A DNA stretch of 64,000 nt, taken from positions 4,030,001 to 4,094,000 of the forward strand of contig NZ_LDPY01000001.1 in the NCBI RefSeq assembly GCF_001038505.1. The letters run 5' to 3'. Positions 53,294 through 62,897 of the stretch are shown here, one piece after another. How positions within the stretch are numbered: the first letter of the stretch is position 1; every line of letters starts with the position of its first letter. The notes below the pieces were generated by a model. That model worked only from the letters and a program-made list of their open reading frames with translations. It was not told where the DNA came from and did not search any database. Source of the DNA: Puniceibacterium sp. IMCC21224. GTDB taxonomy: Bacteria; Pseudomonadota; Alphaproteobacteria; Rhodobacterales; Rhodobacteraceae. A program made the position numbers and the translations under genes.

Positions 53294-55437
53294 GAAACAC
53301 GCCCCTTTCGAACCGTTGCCGGGGTTCTGCGAAGCGCCGACAGTAGAAACCCAGCCAGCAGCAGAAAACCGATTGCGTTGGACAGCATGCCTGCTGTTAC
53401 AAACGCGATCGCTCCGAGTACCGCGAGCACGCGTTCTGGCCAGGTCAACGTCCGTCCGAGAAAGCCAATGATCGCCGCGCCCCAGAGGAAAACCGCTGCC
53501 GCGGTCTTCGCGATCACCACCGCCACCGCCGGAATGTAGCCGATGCTCTCGGCCAGCGGTCCGCCGTCCTGAAGCATGAGTGCTGGAGAATATACCGCGA
53601 TGTAGGGCATCACGAAACCAGCCGCGGCGACCTTGATCGCCTGCACCGAAATCTTCAGGCCATTCTCCTTCGCGATCGGTGCCGCAGCGAAGCAGGCCAG
53701 GGCCACAGGAGGCGTGAGGTCCGCGAGGATGCCGAAGTAGAAGACGAACATGTGGGACACGATCAGTGGCACACCCAGTTCCAGCAATGCGGGTCCGGCA
53801 ATGCTCGACGTGATGATGTAGTTCGGGATAGTCGGTATCCCCATCCCGAGGATGATGCAGGTGATCATCGTCAAGATCAGGGACAGGATCAGGCTCTGAT
53901 TGCCAACCGCGACGATGAATCGACTGAACGTGGTAGCCGCGCCGGTCAGTGACAGCACACCGATAATGACGCCGACCATGGCGCAGGCCACGGCGACCGG
54001 CAGCGCCGTTCGCGCCCCCCCGGCCAGAGCATCGCGACAGGCGATAAGGGTCTGCCGGCCGCTCGAATGGGTCAGGTTCCATGCCGCGAGCAGGCCAAGC
54101 AACCCGAGGACCGGGTAGAGCCCGAACTCTAGGAAGGCGGCACAGCCTGCGCCGATCGCGATCCAGTAGATGAAGCGCAGCACGGTGCTGGAAAGGCCGA
54201 CGGCGGCCGCGGTGCCCAAGATCACGACAAGAGTCATTGTCAGCCCGACGAGTCCAGCGAACAGAGGGGTGAAGCCCGCAAACAGGAGGTAGACCAGGAC
54301 GGCCAGAGGCAGGAGCAGGAACCATTCACGCCGCACCGCCGCGAGAGCGGAGGGACGTTCGGCCTCTGACAGCCCGGTAAGCCCCAGACGCCGTGCTTCG
54401 AGGTGCACGATCCAGAAGGCGGAGCCGAAGTAGAAGACTGCCGGTATCACGGCGGCCAGAACAACCTGCGCATACTGTATGCCCAGGGTCTCGGCCATAA
54501 TGAAGGCGACAGCGCCCATGACCGGCGGCATGATCTGCCCGCCCATGCTGGCGGTGGATTCCACCCCGCCAGCGAAAGCGGGGGAGTAGCCGAAACGCTT
54601 CATCAGGCGAATGGTGAACTGACCCGTGGTCACGACGTTGGCGACCCCCGATCCCGAAATTGTGCCCATCAGGCCGGAGGCAATCACGGCAACCTTGGCC
54701 GGCCCTCCGGTGCGATGCCCGACCAGGCCCAGCGATACGTCCGTGAAAAGCCGGATCATGCCGGCCCTTTCCAGGAACGATCCGAACAGGATGAACAGGA
54801 AGATATAGGACGACGAAACGTAGATTGGCGTGCCGTAAATGCCTTCCGTCCCGAAGGTCAAATGATCGATGATCTGCGAAAAGGGAAACGGCCTGTGGTC
54901 GAGCGGGCGGAGCAGGTATTCGCCCCAGATCGCATAGGCTAGGAATACAGCGCAGATGAGTGGAAGCGCCGGCCCCATGACGATCCAACTCGCCGCGAAA
55001 ACAGTCATCAGCAGAACAACTCCGACGACGACGTCCATGGTCGTCGGTAGGCCCGCGCGAATGATCAGGGCCTCGTATTGCGTCGTCTGATATAGGGCGA
55101 CCACTACAGCCAGAAAAGCGCAGGCCCATGCGATCGCCGCCCAGCCGCGTCCAAGGCCTCTCGTAGCCCGGTGAAGCGGAAAGGCGAGGAAGCAGGCGAA
55201 GGCGACGTGGATGACCCGGACAAGCTGCGACGGAAGGTCCACAAGATGTGCCGCCGTTAGGATTTGGAAAACGGAGAAAAGGATCGCTGTCCAGAACAGC
55301 ATGCGACCCTCCAAAGAGTTGCCGAACGGTTGGTCGTCCGGCCCCGGGATTTCGGGAGCAATCCGCTCGGCATGGGGCGTGACGGAGCCTTGCTCCGCCA
55401 CGGCGTTTCTATCGGATGCGGGATATGGCGATGTCAT
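53290..55437 (-). CDS. TRAP transporter fused permease 1 (4TM/12TM)
   Basis: Fusion of the small (DctQ-like, residues about 40-170) and large (DctM-like, about 180-690) TRAP membrane subunits, 715 residues. Characteristic segments are GSFLERAGMIRLF, ASGLMGTISGSGVANVVTTG, ESTASMGGQIMPPVMGAVAF and GMGIPTIPNYIITS. Together with a TAXI-type receptor it takes up an organic acid or amino acid. I chose ATG 55437; an upstream start adds six residues. Gene order: TAXI receptor, permease, DUF1850, dehydrogenase. Confidence 0.9.
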   Translation of the reverse strand: MTSPYPASDRNAVAEQGSVTPHAERIAPEIPGPDDQPFGNSLEGRMLFWTAILFSVFQILTAAHLVDLPSQLVRVIHVAFACFLAFPLHRATRGLGRGWAAIAWACAFLAVVVALYQTTQYEALIIRAGLPTTMDVVVGVVLLMTVFAASWIVMGPALPLICAVFLAYAIWGEYLLRPLDHRPFPFSQIIDHLTFGTEGIYGTPIYVSSSYIFLFILFGSFLERAGMIRLFTDVSLGLVGHRTGGPAKVAVIASGLMGTISGSGVANVVTTGQFTIRLMKRFGYSPAFAGGVESTASMGGQIMPPVMGAVAFIMAETLGIQYAQVVLAAVIPAVFYFGSAFWIVHLEARRLGLTGLSEAERPSALAAVRREWFLLLPLAVLVYLLFAGFTPLFAGLVGLTMTLVVILGTAAAVGLSSTVLRFIYWIAIGAGCAAFLEFGLYPVLGLLGLLAAWNLTHSSGRQTLIACRDALAGGARTALPVAVACAMVGVIIGVLSLTGAATTFSRFIVAVGNQSLILSLILTMITCIILGMGIPTIPNYIITSSIAGPALLELGVPLIVSHMFVFYFGILADLTPPVALACFAAAPIAKENGLKISVQAIKVAAAGFVMPYIAVYSPALMLQDGGPLAESIGYIPAVAVVIAKTAAAVFLWGAAIIGFLGRTLTWPERVLAVLGAIAFVTAGMLSNAIGFLLLAGFLLSALRRTPATVRKGRVS

Positions 55438-55504
55438 CGTTTCATGTCCCCGCACGTGGGTGCAGGGCAGTCACGACGCACCACCACTGCGATTGGACAT
55501 TCCA

Positions 55505-56464
55505 TCATTGGACAAGGCCTTGTTCGCGGTAGTAGCGCTCGGCGCCTGGGTGAAGCGGCAGGGGCATCCCGCGGGTCGCATTTTCGAGGGCGATACCCTT
55601 GGCCGAGTCGTGCGCAGCGCCGAGCGTGTCGAGATTCTCGAAAACGGTCCTGGTCAGATTGTAGACTAGTTCATCCGGCAGATCGGCGGATGTTGCCATC
55701 ATGTTCGCAACGGAGATCGCGGTCACCTCCTCATCCTGGCCAGGGTAAGTGTCAGCGGGAATGGTGGCCGACACATATGGCGCGCCCAGTTTTTCGGCCA
55801 CTCCGGCGGGAATTTCGACAAGCTGCACGCCAACGCTTGACGCAAGATCCTTGATCGAAGCCACGCCAAGCCCAGCCGACTGGAGTGTCGCGTCGATCTG
55901 GCGGTTCTTGAGTAGCTCGACCGAGTCCGCGAAAGGCAGATATTCCACACGATCGAAATCGTCATAGCTGATCCCCGCCGCCGTCAGAATGACGCGCGCA
56001 CTAACTTCCGTCCCGGACGCCGGCGCGCCCACCGAGACGACATGCCCCTTCAGATCCGCAAGCGTCCTTATGCCGGATCCTTCGCGGGCCACGATCTGGA
56101 TGTAGTTCGGGTAAATCGCTGCCATACCACGCAGCTTGTCAAGCTTCTGGGGAAAGCCGATTTCTTTATTTCCCTCCCAAGCATAGGCGAGGGTATCGCC
56201 GCCCGTGAAGGCAACTTCGCCCCGTCCCGCCTGGAGGAGATTAAGGTTCTCGACGGAAGCCTTCGTCGCCTGAACGGTAGCGCGGACACCGTCGATCTGT
56301 TCGCTGTAGATGCCCGCAAGTGCTGCTCCGACAGGGTAGAAAACCCCCGAGCTACCGCCCGTCAGAATGTTCACGAAGTCATCCGCACGCGCCGTTCCGG
56401 CTACCGGCATGGATAGGCTTGCTGCTACAAGCGCCATACCCTTGATGTTGATTTTGATATTCAT
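55505..56464 (-). CDS. TAXI-family TRAP solute receptor 1
   Basis: Periplasmic receptor of 319 residues, signal peptide cleaved after ARA near residue 27. The family start VNILTGGSSGVFYPVGAALA (31-50) is present, followed by KLDKLRGMAAIYPNYIQIVA and GHVVSVGAPASGTEVSA. It ends LPLHPGAERYYREQG, the usual TAXI tail. It begins the minus-strand operon and faces the LysR regulator across 150 bases that must contain both promoters. Confidence 0.9.
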   Translation of the reverse strand: MNIKINIKGMALVAASLSMPVAGTARADDFVNILTGGSSGVFYPVGAALAGIYSEQIDGVRATVQATKASVENLNLLQAGRGEVAFTGGDTLAYAWEGNKEIGFPQKLDKLRGMAAIYPNYIQIVAREGSGIRTLADLKGHVVSVGAPASGTEVSARVILTAAGISYDDFDRVEYLPFADSVELLKNRQIDATLQSAGLGVASIKDLASSVGVQLVEIPAGVAEKLGAPYVSATIPADTYPGQDEEVTAISVANMMATSADLPDELVYNLTRTVFENLDTLGAAHDSAKGIALENATRGMPLPLHPGAERYYREQGLVQ

Positions 56465-56614
56465 ATTTCCTCCCGCTTTCCGTCGGTGCCCCGAGACGAC
56501 CCCTCAGCACCGCCTTCAAACTGGATCGATATGCGCCTTCAAAACCAGCGAATTGACTTCATGGACCGCGAATAATATTCCTATACGGATTTTTCTTCGG
56601 TAATAGGTCATGTG

Positions 56615-57553
56615 ATGGCTACAGCATTGGGCGCGATTACGTTCAAGCAATTAGAGGCGCTCTACTGGGCGGCCGCACTCGGCAGCTTCGCGGCCGCCGC
56701 GTTGCGGCTGAACACCACACAATCCGCCATCGCAAAACGGATCAGAGAACTCGAGGTTGCGCTCGGCTGCACCGTGTTCAGACGTGCCGGTTCTAGCATC
56801 ACCCTCACGACGCGCGGCGACGAAATTCTCGCCATCGCCAACGAGGTACTGATGCTGCGCAACAGGTTTGCAGAGGCCGCAGGAGGGCAGGGGCGGACTA
56901 ACAGAGTCGCTCGTATTGGCATAACTGACCTCACGTCGATGACATGGCTCGCACAATGGTTGCGGGCCGTTCAGGAGCAGGAGCCCGGCCTCATCGTGCT
57001 GCCGGAGGTCAACGTCAGTTCTCGGCTTGTTGAAGGGCTGATTGACGGCAAGCTCGACCTTATAATCGTGCCGGACGCCTTCAGAGACCTTCGCTTCGAA
57101 CGCATTCCTCTTGGAAAGGTCGAAAATGGGTGGTTCGCCAGTTCCCTCTACACTGAGCGGACCTTCATGCCGTTGGGAGAGATCGTATCCCAAACGGTTG
57201 TGGCGCAGACGGCCGCGTCAGGGTCTGGTCGCATTTTTAACGCTTGGCTCGCATCGACGGATGCCGTCCTCAAGCAACCGATGTATTCGAGCAATCTTGG
57301 TGCGATGATATCGCTTGCAATATCCGGCGTCGGGATCGTCATGCTTCCCAGATACAGCCAGTCGGAAATTGTGGCCTCTGGCCGACTTTTCGAGCTCTCG
57401 ACGGACTTGGCGCTTCCGAGTGTGACATACACCGCATTGCACCGGCGGCATTCTGAGGACGATCCTGTTTCAGTCCTGATCGGACAAATTGTCGAAGCCT
57501 GTGACTTCGACCGGCCCATCTGGTCACCGCCAGCGGTTGTACCGCGCCGGTGA
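56615..57553 (+). CDS. LysR-family regulator 1 (TAXI-TRAP module)
   Basis: Transcription regulator of 312 residues with N-terminal winged helix-turn-helix (ITFKQLEALYWAAALGSFAA and AALRLNTTQSAIAKRI) and a two-lobed effector domain. It is divergent from the TAXI receptor gene, the common arrangement for LysR control of a neighbour. The start is ATG 56615 or GTG 56612 beside it. It resembles regulator 2 at 62898, which also adjoins a TAXI system. Confidence 0.87.
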   Translation: MATALGAITFKQLEALYWAAALGSFAAAALRLNTTQSAIAKRIRELEVALGCTVFRRAGSSITLTTRGDEILAIANEVLMLRNRFAEAAGGQGRTNRVARIGITDLTSMTWLAQWLRAVQEQEPGLIVLPEVNVSSRLVEGLIDGKLDLIIVPDAFRDLRFERIPLGKVENGWFASSLYTERTFMPLGEIVSQTVVAQTAASGSGRIFNAWLASTDAVLKQPMYSSNLGAMISLAISGVGIVMLPRYSQSEIVASGRLFELSTDLALPSVTYTALHRRHSEDDPVSVLIGQIVEACDFDRPIWSPPAVVPRR

Positions 57554-57596
57554 TTGGAAATTGGCGCGATCGTAGGCAACCGCTCTGCGTCGACGG

Positions 57597-59000
57597 CTAA
57601 ATGCCGATGGCCCGATAAGCGTTGGAGATACGTTCGATGGCGACGCGATAGGCGGCCGTCCGCAAATCCCTCGCACCTGTCGCCCATCGAGCTGACAGCA
57701 TTGCATACGTCCGGCGCATCAGATCATCCAAGCCAGACCGAACAAGGTCAATTTCAGACGGCCCGCGCAAGAACGTTTCGGCATCTTCCGGCGGAAAAGT
57801 TCGGCCCGTCATCACTTCCAGAGACCGGGCTAGACGCACATGGCCAACTTCTTCTCGCCTCCGCTCCATCATGCCGAATGGAATGTGGTTGACGTTTTTG
57901 ACCCACTCAAAATAGCTGACCGCTACGCCGCCGGCATTTGCAAACAGGTCAGGAATGATGACAACGCCGCGGTCTCGTAGCATCCCATCAGCCTCCCAGG
58001 TGGTCGGCCCATTTGCGGCTTCGACAACCAGACGGGCAGCTATGCGGGACGCATTCTCGGCATGGATGACCTGCTCATGCGCTGCCGGGATCAGGATGTC
58101 ACATCTATCTTCCAGCGCGGCATCCCCGTTCGGAGCGAAACTGCCGCCCGAAAATCCCTTCACGCCCCCTGAGCTAAGCAGATGCTGCTTCAAGGCTTCG
58201 ATGTTGAGGCCGTCAGGATTGCGAATAGCCCCGTCATGCTCGATCACCGTTGTCACGCGAGCGCCGTCCTCCTGCGACAGGAAAAGCGCCGCATGATACC
58301 CGACATTGCCAAATCCTTGAACAACCACTGTTCGGTTCGAAAGTCCTTGCTCCTCGAACCCCGCGCGCCGGAAATCCCGCTCGGTCTCAAAAAACGCTTG
58401 GAGCGCATACTGCACGCCCCGACCCGTCGCTTCCGTACGGCCTTCGATGCCATTCCCTGCGAGCGGCTTGCCGGTGACACAGGCCGATGCATTGATGTCG
58501 TCCGGGCGGAGCCGACTGTATTCATCAGCGATCCACATCATAGTCTGCTCGTTCGTCCCCATGTCAGGGGCAGGCACGTTCATTGAGGGGCTCAAAAATC
58601 CATGGCGTACCATTTCGGCAGTAAACCGACGGGTTATGCGCTCCAGCTCATGCTCTTCCCACTCCGACGGGTCTATCCGGAGTGCGCCTTTGGCGCCACC
58701 GAACGGCAGTCCGAGCAAAGCACACTTGTAACTCATCAAGGCGGCAAGTGCTTCGACCTCGTCCTGAGTAGCGCCGGGCGCGTAGCGAATGCCCCCTTTG
58801 GCGGGATTCTGATGCGTTGAGTGAACCGAGCGCCAGCCCGTGAAGGTGTGCATTCTGCCGCCAAGGCGCACCCCGAAACGCATGGTATAGGTCGCATTTG
58901 CGACACGGATCTTTTCGGCCAGACCGTCTGGAAGATCCAACGAGCCTGCCGCGAATTCAAACATAGCGTCGACGTCCGCCAGAAACGAATGTGTTTTCAT
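57597..59000 (-). CDS. Glu/Leu/Phe/Val dehydrogenase
   Basis: NAD(P)-dependent amino acid dehydrogenase of 467 residues. Substrate and catalytic motifs: NPAKGGIRYAPGAT (lysine near 74), MSYKCALLGLPFGGAKGAL (catalytic lysine), and PAPDMGTNEQTMMWI. The nucleotide domain has VVVQGFGNVGYHAA. ATG 59000 was chosen over an upstream start because it gives the family N terminus. The gene is 45 bases downstream of the second TRAP permease and probably in its operon, so the module likely handles an amino acid such as glutamate or its keto acid. Confidence 0.9.
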   Translation of the reverse strand: MKTHSFLADVDAMFEFAAGSLDLPDGLAEKIRVANATYTMRFGVRLGGRMHTFTGWRSVHSTHQNPAKGGIRYAPGATQDEVEALAALMSYKCALLGLPFGGAKGALRIDPSEWEEHELERITRRFTAEMVRHGFLSPSMNVPAPDMGTNEQTMMWIADEYSRLRPDDINASACVTGKPLAGNGIEGRTEATGRGVQYALQAFFETERDFRRAGFEEQGLSNRTVVVQGFGNVGYHAALFLSQEDGARVTTVIEHDGAIRNPDGLNIEALKQHLLSSGGVKGFSGGSFAPNGDAALEDRCDILIPAAHEQVIHAENASRIAARLVVEAANGPTTWEADGMLRDRGVVIIPDLFANAGGVAVSYFEWVKNVNHIPFGMMERRREEVGHVRLARSLEVMTGRTFPPEDAETFLRGPSEIDLVRSGLDDLMRRTYAMLSARWATGARDLRTAAYRVAIERISNAYRAIGI

Positions 59001-59045
59001 TATTTTTATCTCTGTGAAGTGAATTGAACTTGGCACCCGGACATT

Positions 59046-61745
59046 TCAAGCGGCCAAGGTCGCCCGGCGGCGTCGGCGGACCTGTATCTGCAGGATCATC
59101 AGCAGAAGAGCAGTCGCGGGAATGTACCAGATTTCTTTCGGGAGCCGGTCGCGAGCCAATTCGATCGCGGAAAGACGCACATTGGCGTCACCATAAAAAT
59201 CGAATCCACGCAAGGCGGAATAGGCCCGGCTGCCGGGAAGCGGCTCCTCCAGCACAAGCTGGTTTTCGCTGACCACAACTGCAATGCCGGCGGACCGAAG
59301 TCTCTGAATGCCCGAGGTTTCTATTCCGGATTCGATGTGGGAACCGGGGTCTTGTACCGAGTCAATCAGTTGCGCGAGATACACCTGTCGACGTATCTGC
59401 TCCGGGACCCTTGCATCCGGGCCCATAATCACCAGTCGAAGGGATGCTTTCTGCGCCGCATCAGCCGCTTCGGACAGGATCGGTATGCCTGTGACTGTCT
59501 CGAAGGGCGGGTCGACAAGATCCAGCCAGAAGCCCGGTCGAAAGAGCGTGAAGGCGATCAGGAGAAGCGCAGCGGATTCCCACAGTCTCGACCGTATCAG
59601 CAGCCAGCCCTGGGTGGCAGATACAAACAGCAACATGGCCAGAGTTGCCGTCAACGAGATGAACACCGCCTGCCACCAGACCACGTCGATTAATAGAAGC
59701 TGGGTGTTGAATATGAACAGGAACGGCAACAGAGCTGTCCGGATGTCGTAAAGGAATCCCTGGACACCCGTCCGCAGCGGGCTACCGCCCGAGATGGCGG
59801 CGGCCGCAAAAGAGGCCATTCCTACTGGTGGGGTCACATCGGCGAGGATGCCGAAATAGAACACGAACAGGTGAACAGCGACCAATGGAACAATCAATCC
59901 GTTCTGCGCACCAATAGAAACGACAACCGGCGCCATCAGGGTCGACACCACGATATAGTTCGCTGTTGTCGGCAGCCCCATCCCGAGAAGGATACTCATC
60001 GCTGCAACCAGCAGCAGCATGAGCATCAAGCTGCCTCCCGCGAGATATTCGACAAACGAACCGATCACCTGATGCATTCCGGTGAGCGATACAGAGCCGA
60101 TAATTACCCCTGCAACGGCAGTCGCCACTGCAATCCCGATCATGTTACGGGCGCCGAATACGAGGCCGTCGCGCAGATCTCTGGCCCCGTCGCAAAGCGC
60201 CGCCCGCAGGCCGGCGGTGCCAGAGCCGCGCAGCAGCACCTTCAACGGCTTCTGTGTCACCAGGATTACGACGAGAAGCTCGATTGCCCGTAACGCTGAC
60301 AGCGTCGGGGACAAGCGTTCAAATAGGATACACCAGATCAGCACGATGATAGGGAGAAGGAAGTAGGCGCCGGTCGTCAAGACATCACCCGCCCGCGGCA
60401 ACGTTTCGGCAGCCCACTCATCGGGGTCCAGATCAGGTCGGCGCGCGGCCAACCAAATCAATCCCAGATAGCAGATCGTCAGGATGACTACAGCCACGAC
60501 GGGGACCGCTGCGGGCAGGGAGCGGGCCAACTCGGACAATAGCAGTCTGACCAGGCCGATCAGCCCGAAAATCAGGACTACGATGCAGATCGTACGTCCC
60601 CATCGGAACAGCGCGCTGTGTCGCGGTTCTGGTCGGGGCAGGCCGTTGAGCCCAAGCTTGAGGGCTTCGAGATGAACGATATAGAGCAGCGACAAATAGG
60701 TGATAGCCGCGGGTAAGGCCGCATAATAGATGAGGGTCGCGTAGGGAACGCCGGTGAATTCTGCAATGAGAAAGGCGGCTGCGCCCATGACAGGTGGGGT
60801 CAACTGACCGTTGGACGACGCCGAGGCCTCAATCGCACCGGCCTTTTCGGCTGACAGCCCGGTGCGTTTCATCAGCGGAATGGTAAAAGTGCCTGTCGAT
60901 ACAACATTGGCGATCGAAGATCCTGAATAGATCCCGGAAATCCCCGAAGACAGTACGGCAGCTTTCGCAGGGCCTCCGCGCAAATGGCCCAGAAGCGCGA
61001 ACGCGAGGCGGATGAAATAAAGGCCTGCTCCCGCCTTTTCCAGCAGCGCGCCAAACAGCACGAACAGGAAGATCATCGACGCCGAAACGCCCAATGCCAC
61101 GCCGAAAACGCCTTCCGACTGCATCCAGTAATGCCACATGGCCTTGCTGAACGAGGCACCCTTCCAGCGTATGACCTCGGGCAACAGGTCGGAATACCCC
61201 GCAAATGTATAGAGCATGAATGCGCCTGCCACGAACAGCAGCGGCGGACCGAGCGAGCGGAACAGCCCGATGGCCACTGTCAGCAGGCCGATGCCGGCAA
61301 TCCACAGATCCAGATCCGTCGGTAATCCTGCGCGCGCGGAGATCTGGTCGCGAAAATAGAACAGGTACAGACAAGACGCCGCCCCGAGAGCGGCGAGCAG
61401 CCAATCCGTGACGGGAATGGATGTTCGCGCAGACCAGCTTGTTGACGGGAAGGCGAGCATTGCCAGCGCCAGAGCGAACGCAAGGTGGATTTGGCGTACC
61501 GCCTGTTCGTTCAGCGTCAGGTTCCAGCCTGTCAGCGCCGACAGCGTGAAAGGCAGGGTCGAGGCCACGTAGATTTGAAACAGCGACCAGAGAAGCGCCA
61601 GTGACGTCACGATCACGCCAGCCGTGCCCACCGGATGCCGCGCCCCGGTTTCCGACCCAACGATGTCGACAGATTTTTCGACGGTGTCGGTCGTCGTGAC
61701 GGGCACACCGATGTTGCCATCGGTTGTCTTTGAATTGGGAGTCAT
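59046..61745 (-). CDS. TRAP transporter fused permease 2 with DUF3394 C-terminus
   Basis: Fused 4TM/12TM TRAP permease of 899 residues, about 180 residues longer than fused permease 1. Core motifs LEKAGAGLYFIRLAF, GISGIYSGSSIANVVSTG, ASASSNGQLTPPVMGAAAF and GMGLPTTANYIVVS are present. The extra C-terminal part (residues about 720-899), starting after the last DctM helix, matches a DUF3394-type extension with two hydrophobic stretches around a soluble section. It ends with RRRRRATLAA. It lies between its TAXI receptor and the dehydrogenase. Confidence 0.9.
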   Translation of the reverse strand: MTPNSKTTDGNIGVPVTTTDTVEKSVDIVGSETGARHPVGTAGVIVTSLALLWSLFQIYVASTLPFTLSALTGWNLTLNEQAVRQIHLAFALALAMLAFPSTSWSARTSIPVTDWLLAALGAASCLYLFYFRDQISARAGLPTDLDLWIAGIGLLTVAIGLFRSLGPPLLFVAGAFMLYTFAGYSDLLPEVIRWKGASFSKAMWHYWMQSEGVFGVALGVSASMIFLFVLFGALLEKAGAGLYFIRLAFALLGHLRGGPAKAAVLSSGISGIYSGSSIANVVSTGTFTIPLMKRTGLSAEKAGAIEASASSNGQLTPPVMGAAAFLIAEFTGVPYATLIYYAALPAAITYLSLLYIVHLEALKLGLNGLPRPEPRHSALFRWGRTICIVVLIFGLIGLVRLLLSELARSLPAAVPVVAVVILTICYLGLIWLAARRPDLDPDEWAAETLPRAGDVLTTGAYFLLPIIVLIWCILFERLSPTLSALRAIELLVVILVTQKPLKVLLRGSGTAGLRAALCDGARDLRDGLVFGARNMIGIAVATAVAGVIIGSVSLTGMHQVIGSFVEYLAGGSLMLMLLLVAAMSILLGMGLPTTANYIVVSTLMAPVVVSIGAQNGLIVPLVAVHLFVFYFGILADVTPPVGMASFAAAAISGGSPLRTGVQGFLYDIRTALLPFLFIFNTQLLLIDVVWWQAVFISLTATLAMLLFVSATQGWLLIRSRLWESAALLLIAFTLFRPGFWLDLVDPPFETVTGIPILSEAADAAQKASLRLVIMGPDARVPEQIRRQVYLAQLIDSVQDPGSHIESGIETSGIQRLRSAGIAVVVSENQLVLEEPLPGSRAYSALRGFDFYGDANVRLSAIELARDRLPKEIWYIPATALLLMILQIQVRRRRRATLAA

Positions 61746-61807
61746 TCTTGGATTATCCTGCAGGAGTATCGCCCGCGAGCCCGCACAGAGCATCGCAGGC
61801 GAACCAG

Positions 61808-62770
61808 TTACTTCCAGCCGCGTTCTGCGTAATAGGCCGCCGCGCCCGGATGAAGCGGCGCGGACAGGCCGTTCACGCTCATGCCTTCAGGCTCGAGACC
61901 TCCGAGTGCAGGATGCAGGGCCTTGAATTCATCAATGTTTTCGAAAACCGATTTGACCAGTGCATGAACCGACGCATCGGGTTCTCTGGCAGACGTGATC
62001 AGCGTAGCGCCCACACCGAATGTTGCCACTTCATCGGCATTGTCCTGATACATCCCGCCAGGAATGGTTGTCGCAGCGTAATAGGGGTATTGATCAATGA
62101 GCGACTGTATCTCGGCGCCCGAAACAGAGACCAATTCGATCGGGCACGTGGCCATGGCTTCCGTTACGACGGCGGCTGGATGGCCGACGACAATGGCGCC
62201 AGCGTCGATCTTTCCGTCGCACAGGGCTTGCGGCAATTCCGAACTTTTGAATTCCGCACCCAATGTGAAATCCGCGGACGTCAATCCGTAGGCATTCATG
62301 ACCAATTCCATCGTGGCACGGCCACCTGAACCGGCTTCGCCCAGATTGACCTTGTGACCTTTCAGCTCGGCAAATGTCTTGATACTGCTGTCCGCGCGGG
62401 CAAGAACCGTAAATGCTTCCGTATAGAGCGACAACACTGCGCGTTCGTCCTCGAACGGGCCCTGATCGGCGAAACTGCTTTCTCCTTTCAAGGCAAAATA
62501 CTGCCAATCTGACTGGACCACGCCAAAGTCCAACTCACCAGCGCGAACGTTGTTGATGTTGTAAATCGACCCTCCTGTTGATTCTACCGAGCAGCGAATT
62601 CCAGTCTCTTTGCGGTCCTTGTTCATCAAGCGGCAGATTGCGCCGCCGATCGGATAATAGACCCCGGTGATGCCGCCCGTTCCGATGGACACGAACTCTT
62701 CAGCTTGTGCGCTTGAGCCGGCGATTCCGATAGCGAGGCAGACGAAGGAGCCTTTTAGAAATTTGATCAT
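61808..62770 (-). CDS. TAXI-family TRAP solute receptor 2
   Basis: Periplasmic receptor of 320 residues with signal peptide cleaved after AQA near residue 23. It has the TAXI motif VSIGTGGITGVYYPIGGAIC (27-46), ESTGGSIYNINNVRAGELDF, and GHKVNLGEAGSGGRATMEL. The tail APLHPGAAAYYAERG resembles that of receptor 1. The motif GGITGVYYPIGGAICRLMN is close to receptors described for glutamate-type ligands, but the ligand is not certain. First gene of its operon; the LysR gene precedes it on the same strand. Confidence 0.9.
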   Translation of the reverse strand: MIKFLKGSFVCLAIGIAGSSAQAEEFVSIGTGGITGVYYPIGGAICRLMNKDRKETGIRCSVESTGGSIYNINNVRAGELDFGVVQSDWQYFALKGESSFADQGPFEDERAVLSLYTEAFTVLARADSSIKTFAELKGHKVNLGEAGSGGRATMELVMNAYGLTSADFTLGAEFKSSELPQALCDGKIDAGAIVVGHPAAVVTEAMATCPIELVSVSGAEIQSLIDQYPYYAATTIPGGMYQDNADEVATFGVGATLITSAREPDASVHALVKSVFENIDEFKALHPALGGLEPEGMSVNGLSAPLHPGAAAYYAERGWK

Positions 62771-62897
62771 GGTATTCCCTGTGTGATTATGGGTACGGGG
62801 CCTGCGCCCCTAGCCAGCATCAGAGAAATCTCAATATGAAGCGAGCGACATTAAGGAAATTCAGATATCGCCAAAAGGAATGTTTTCCGGGAGAATT

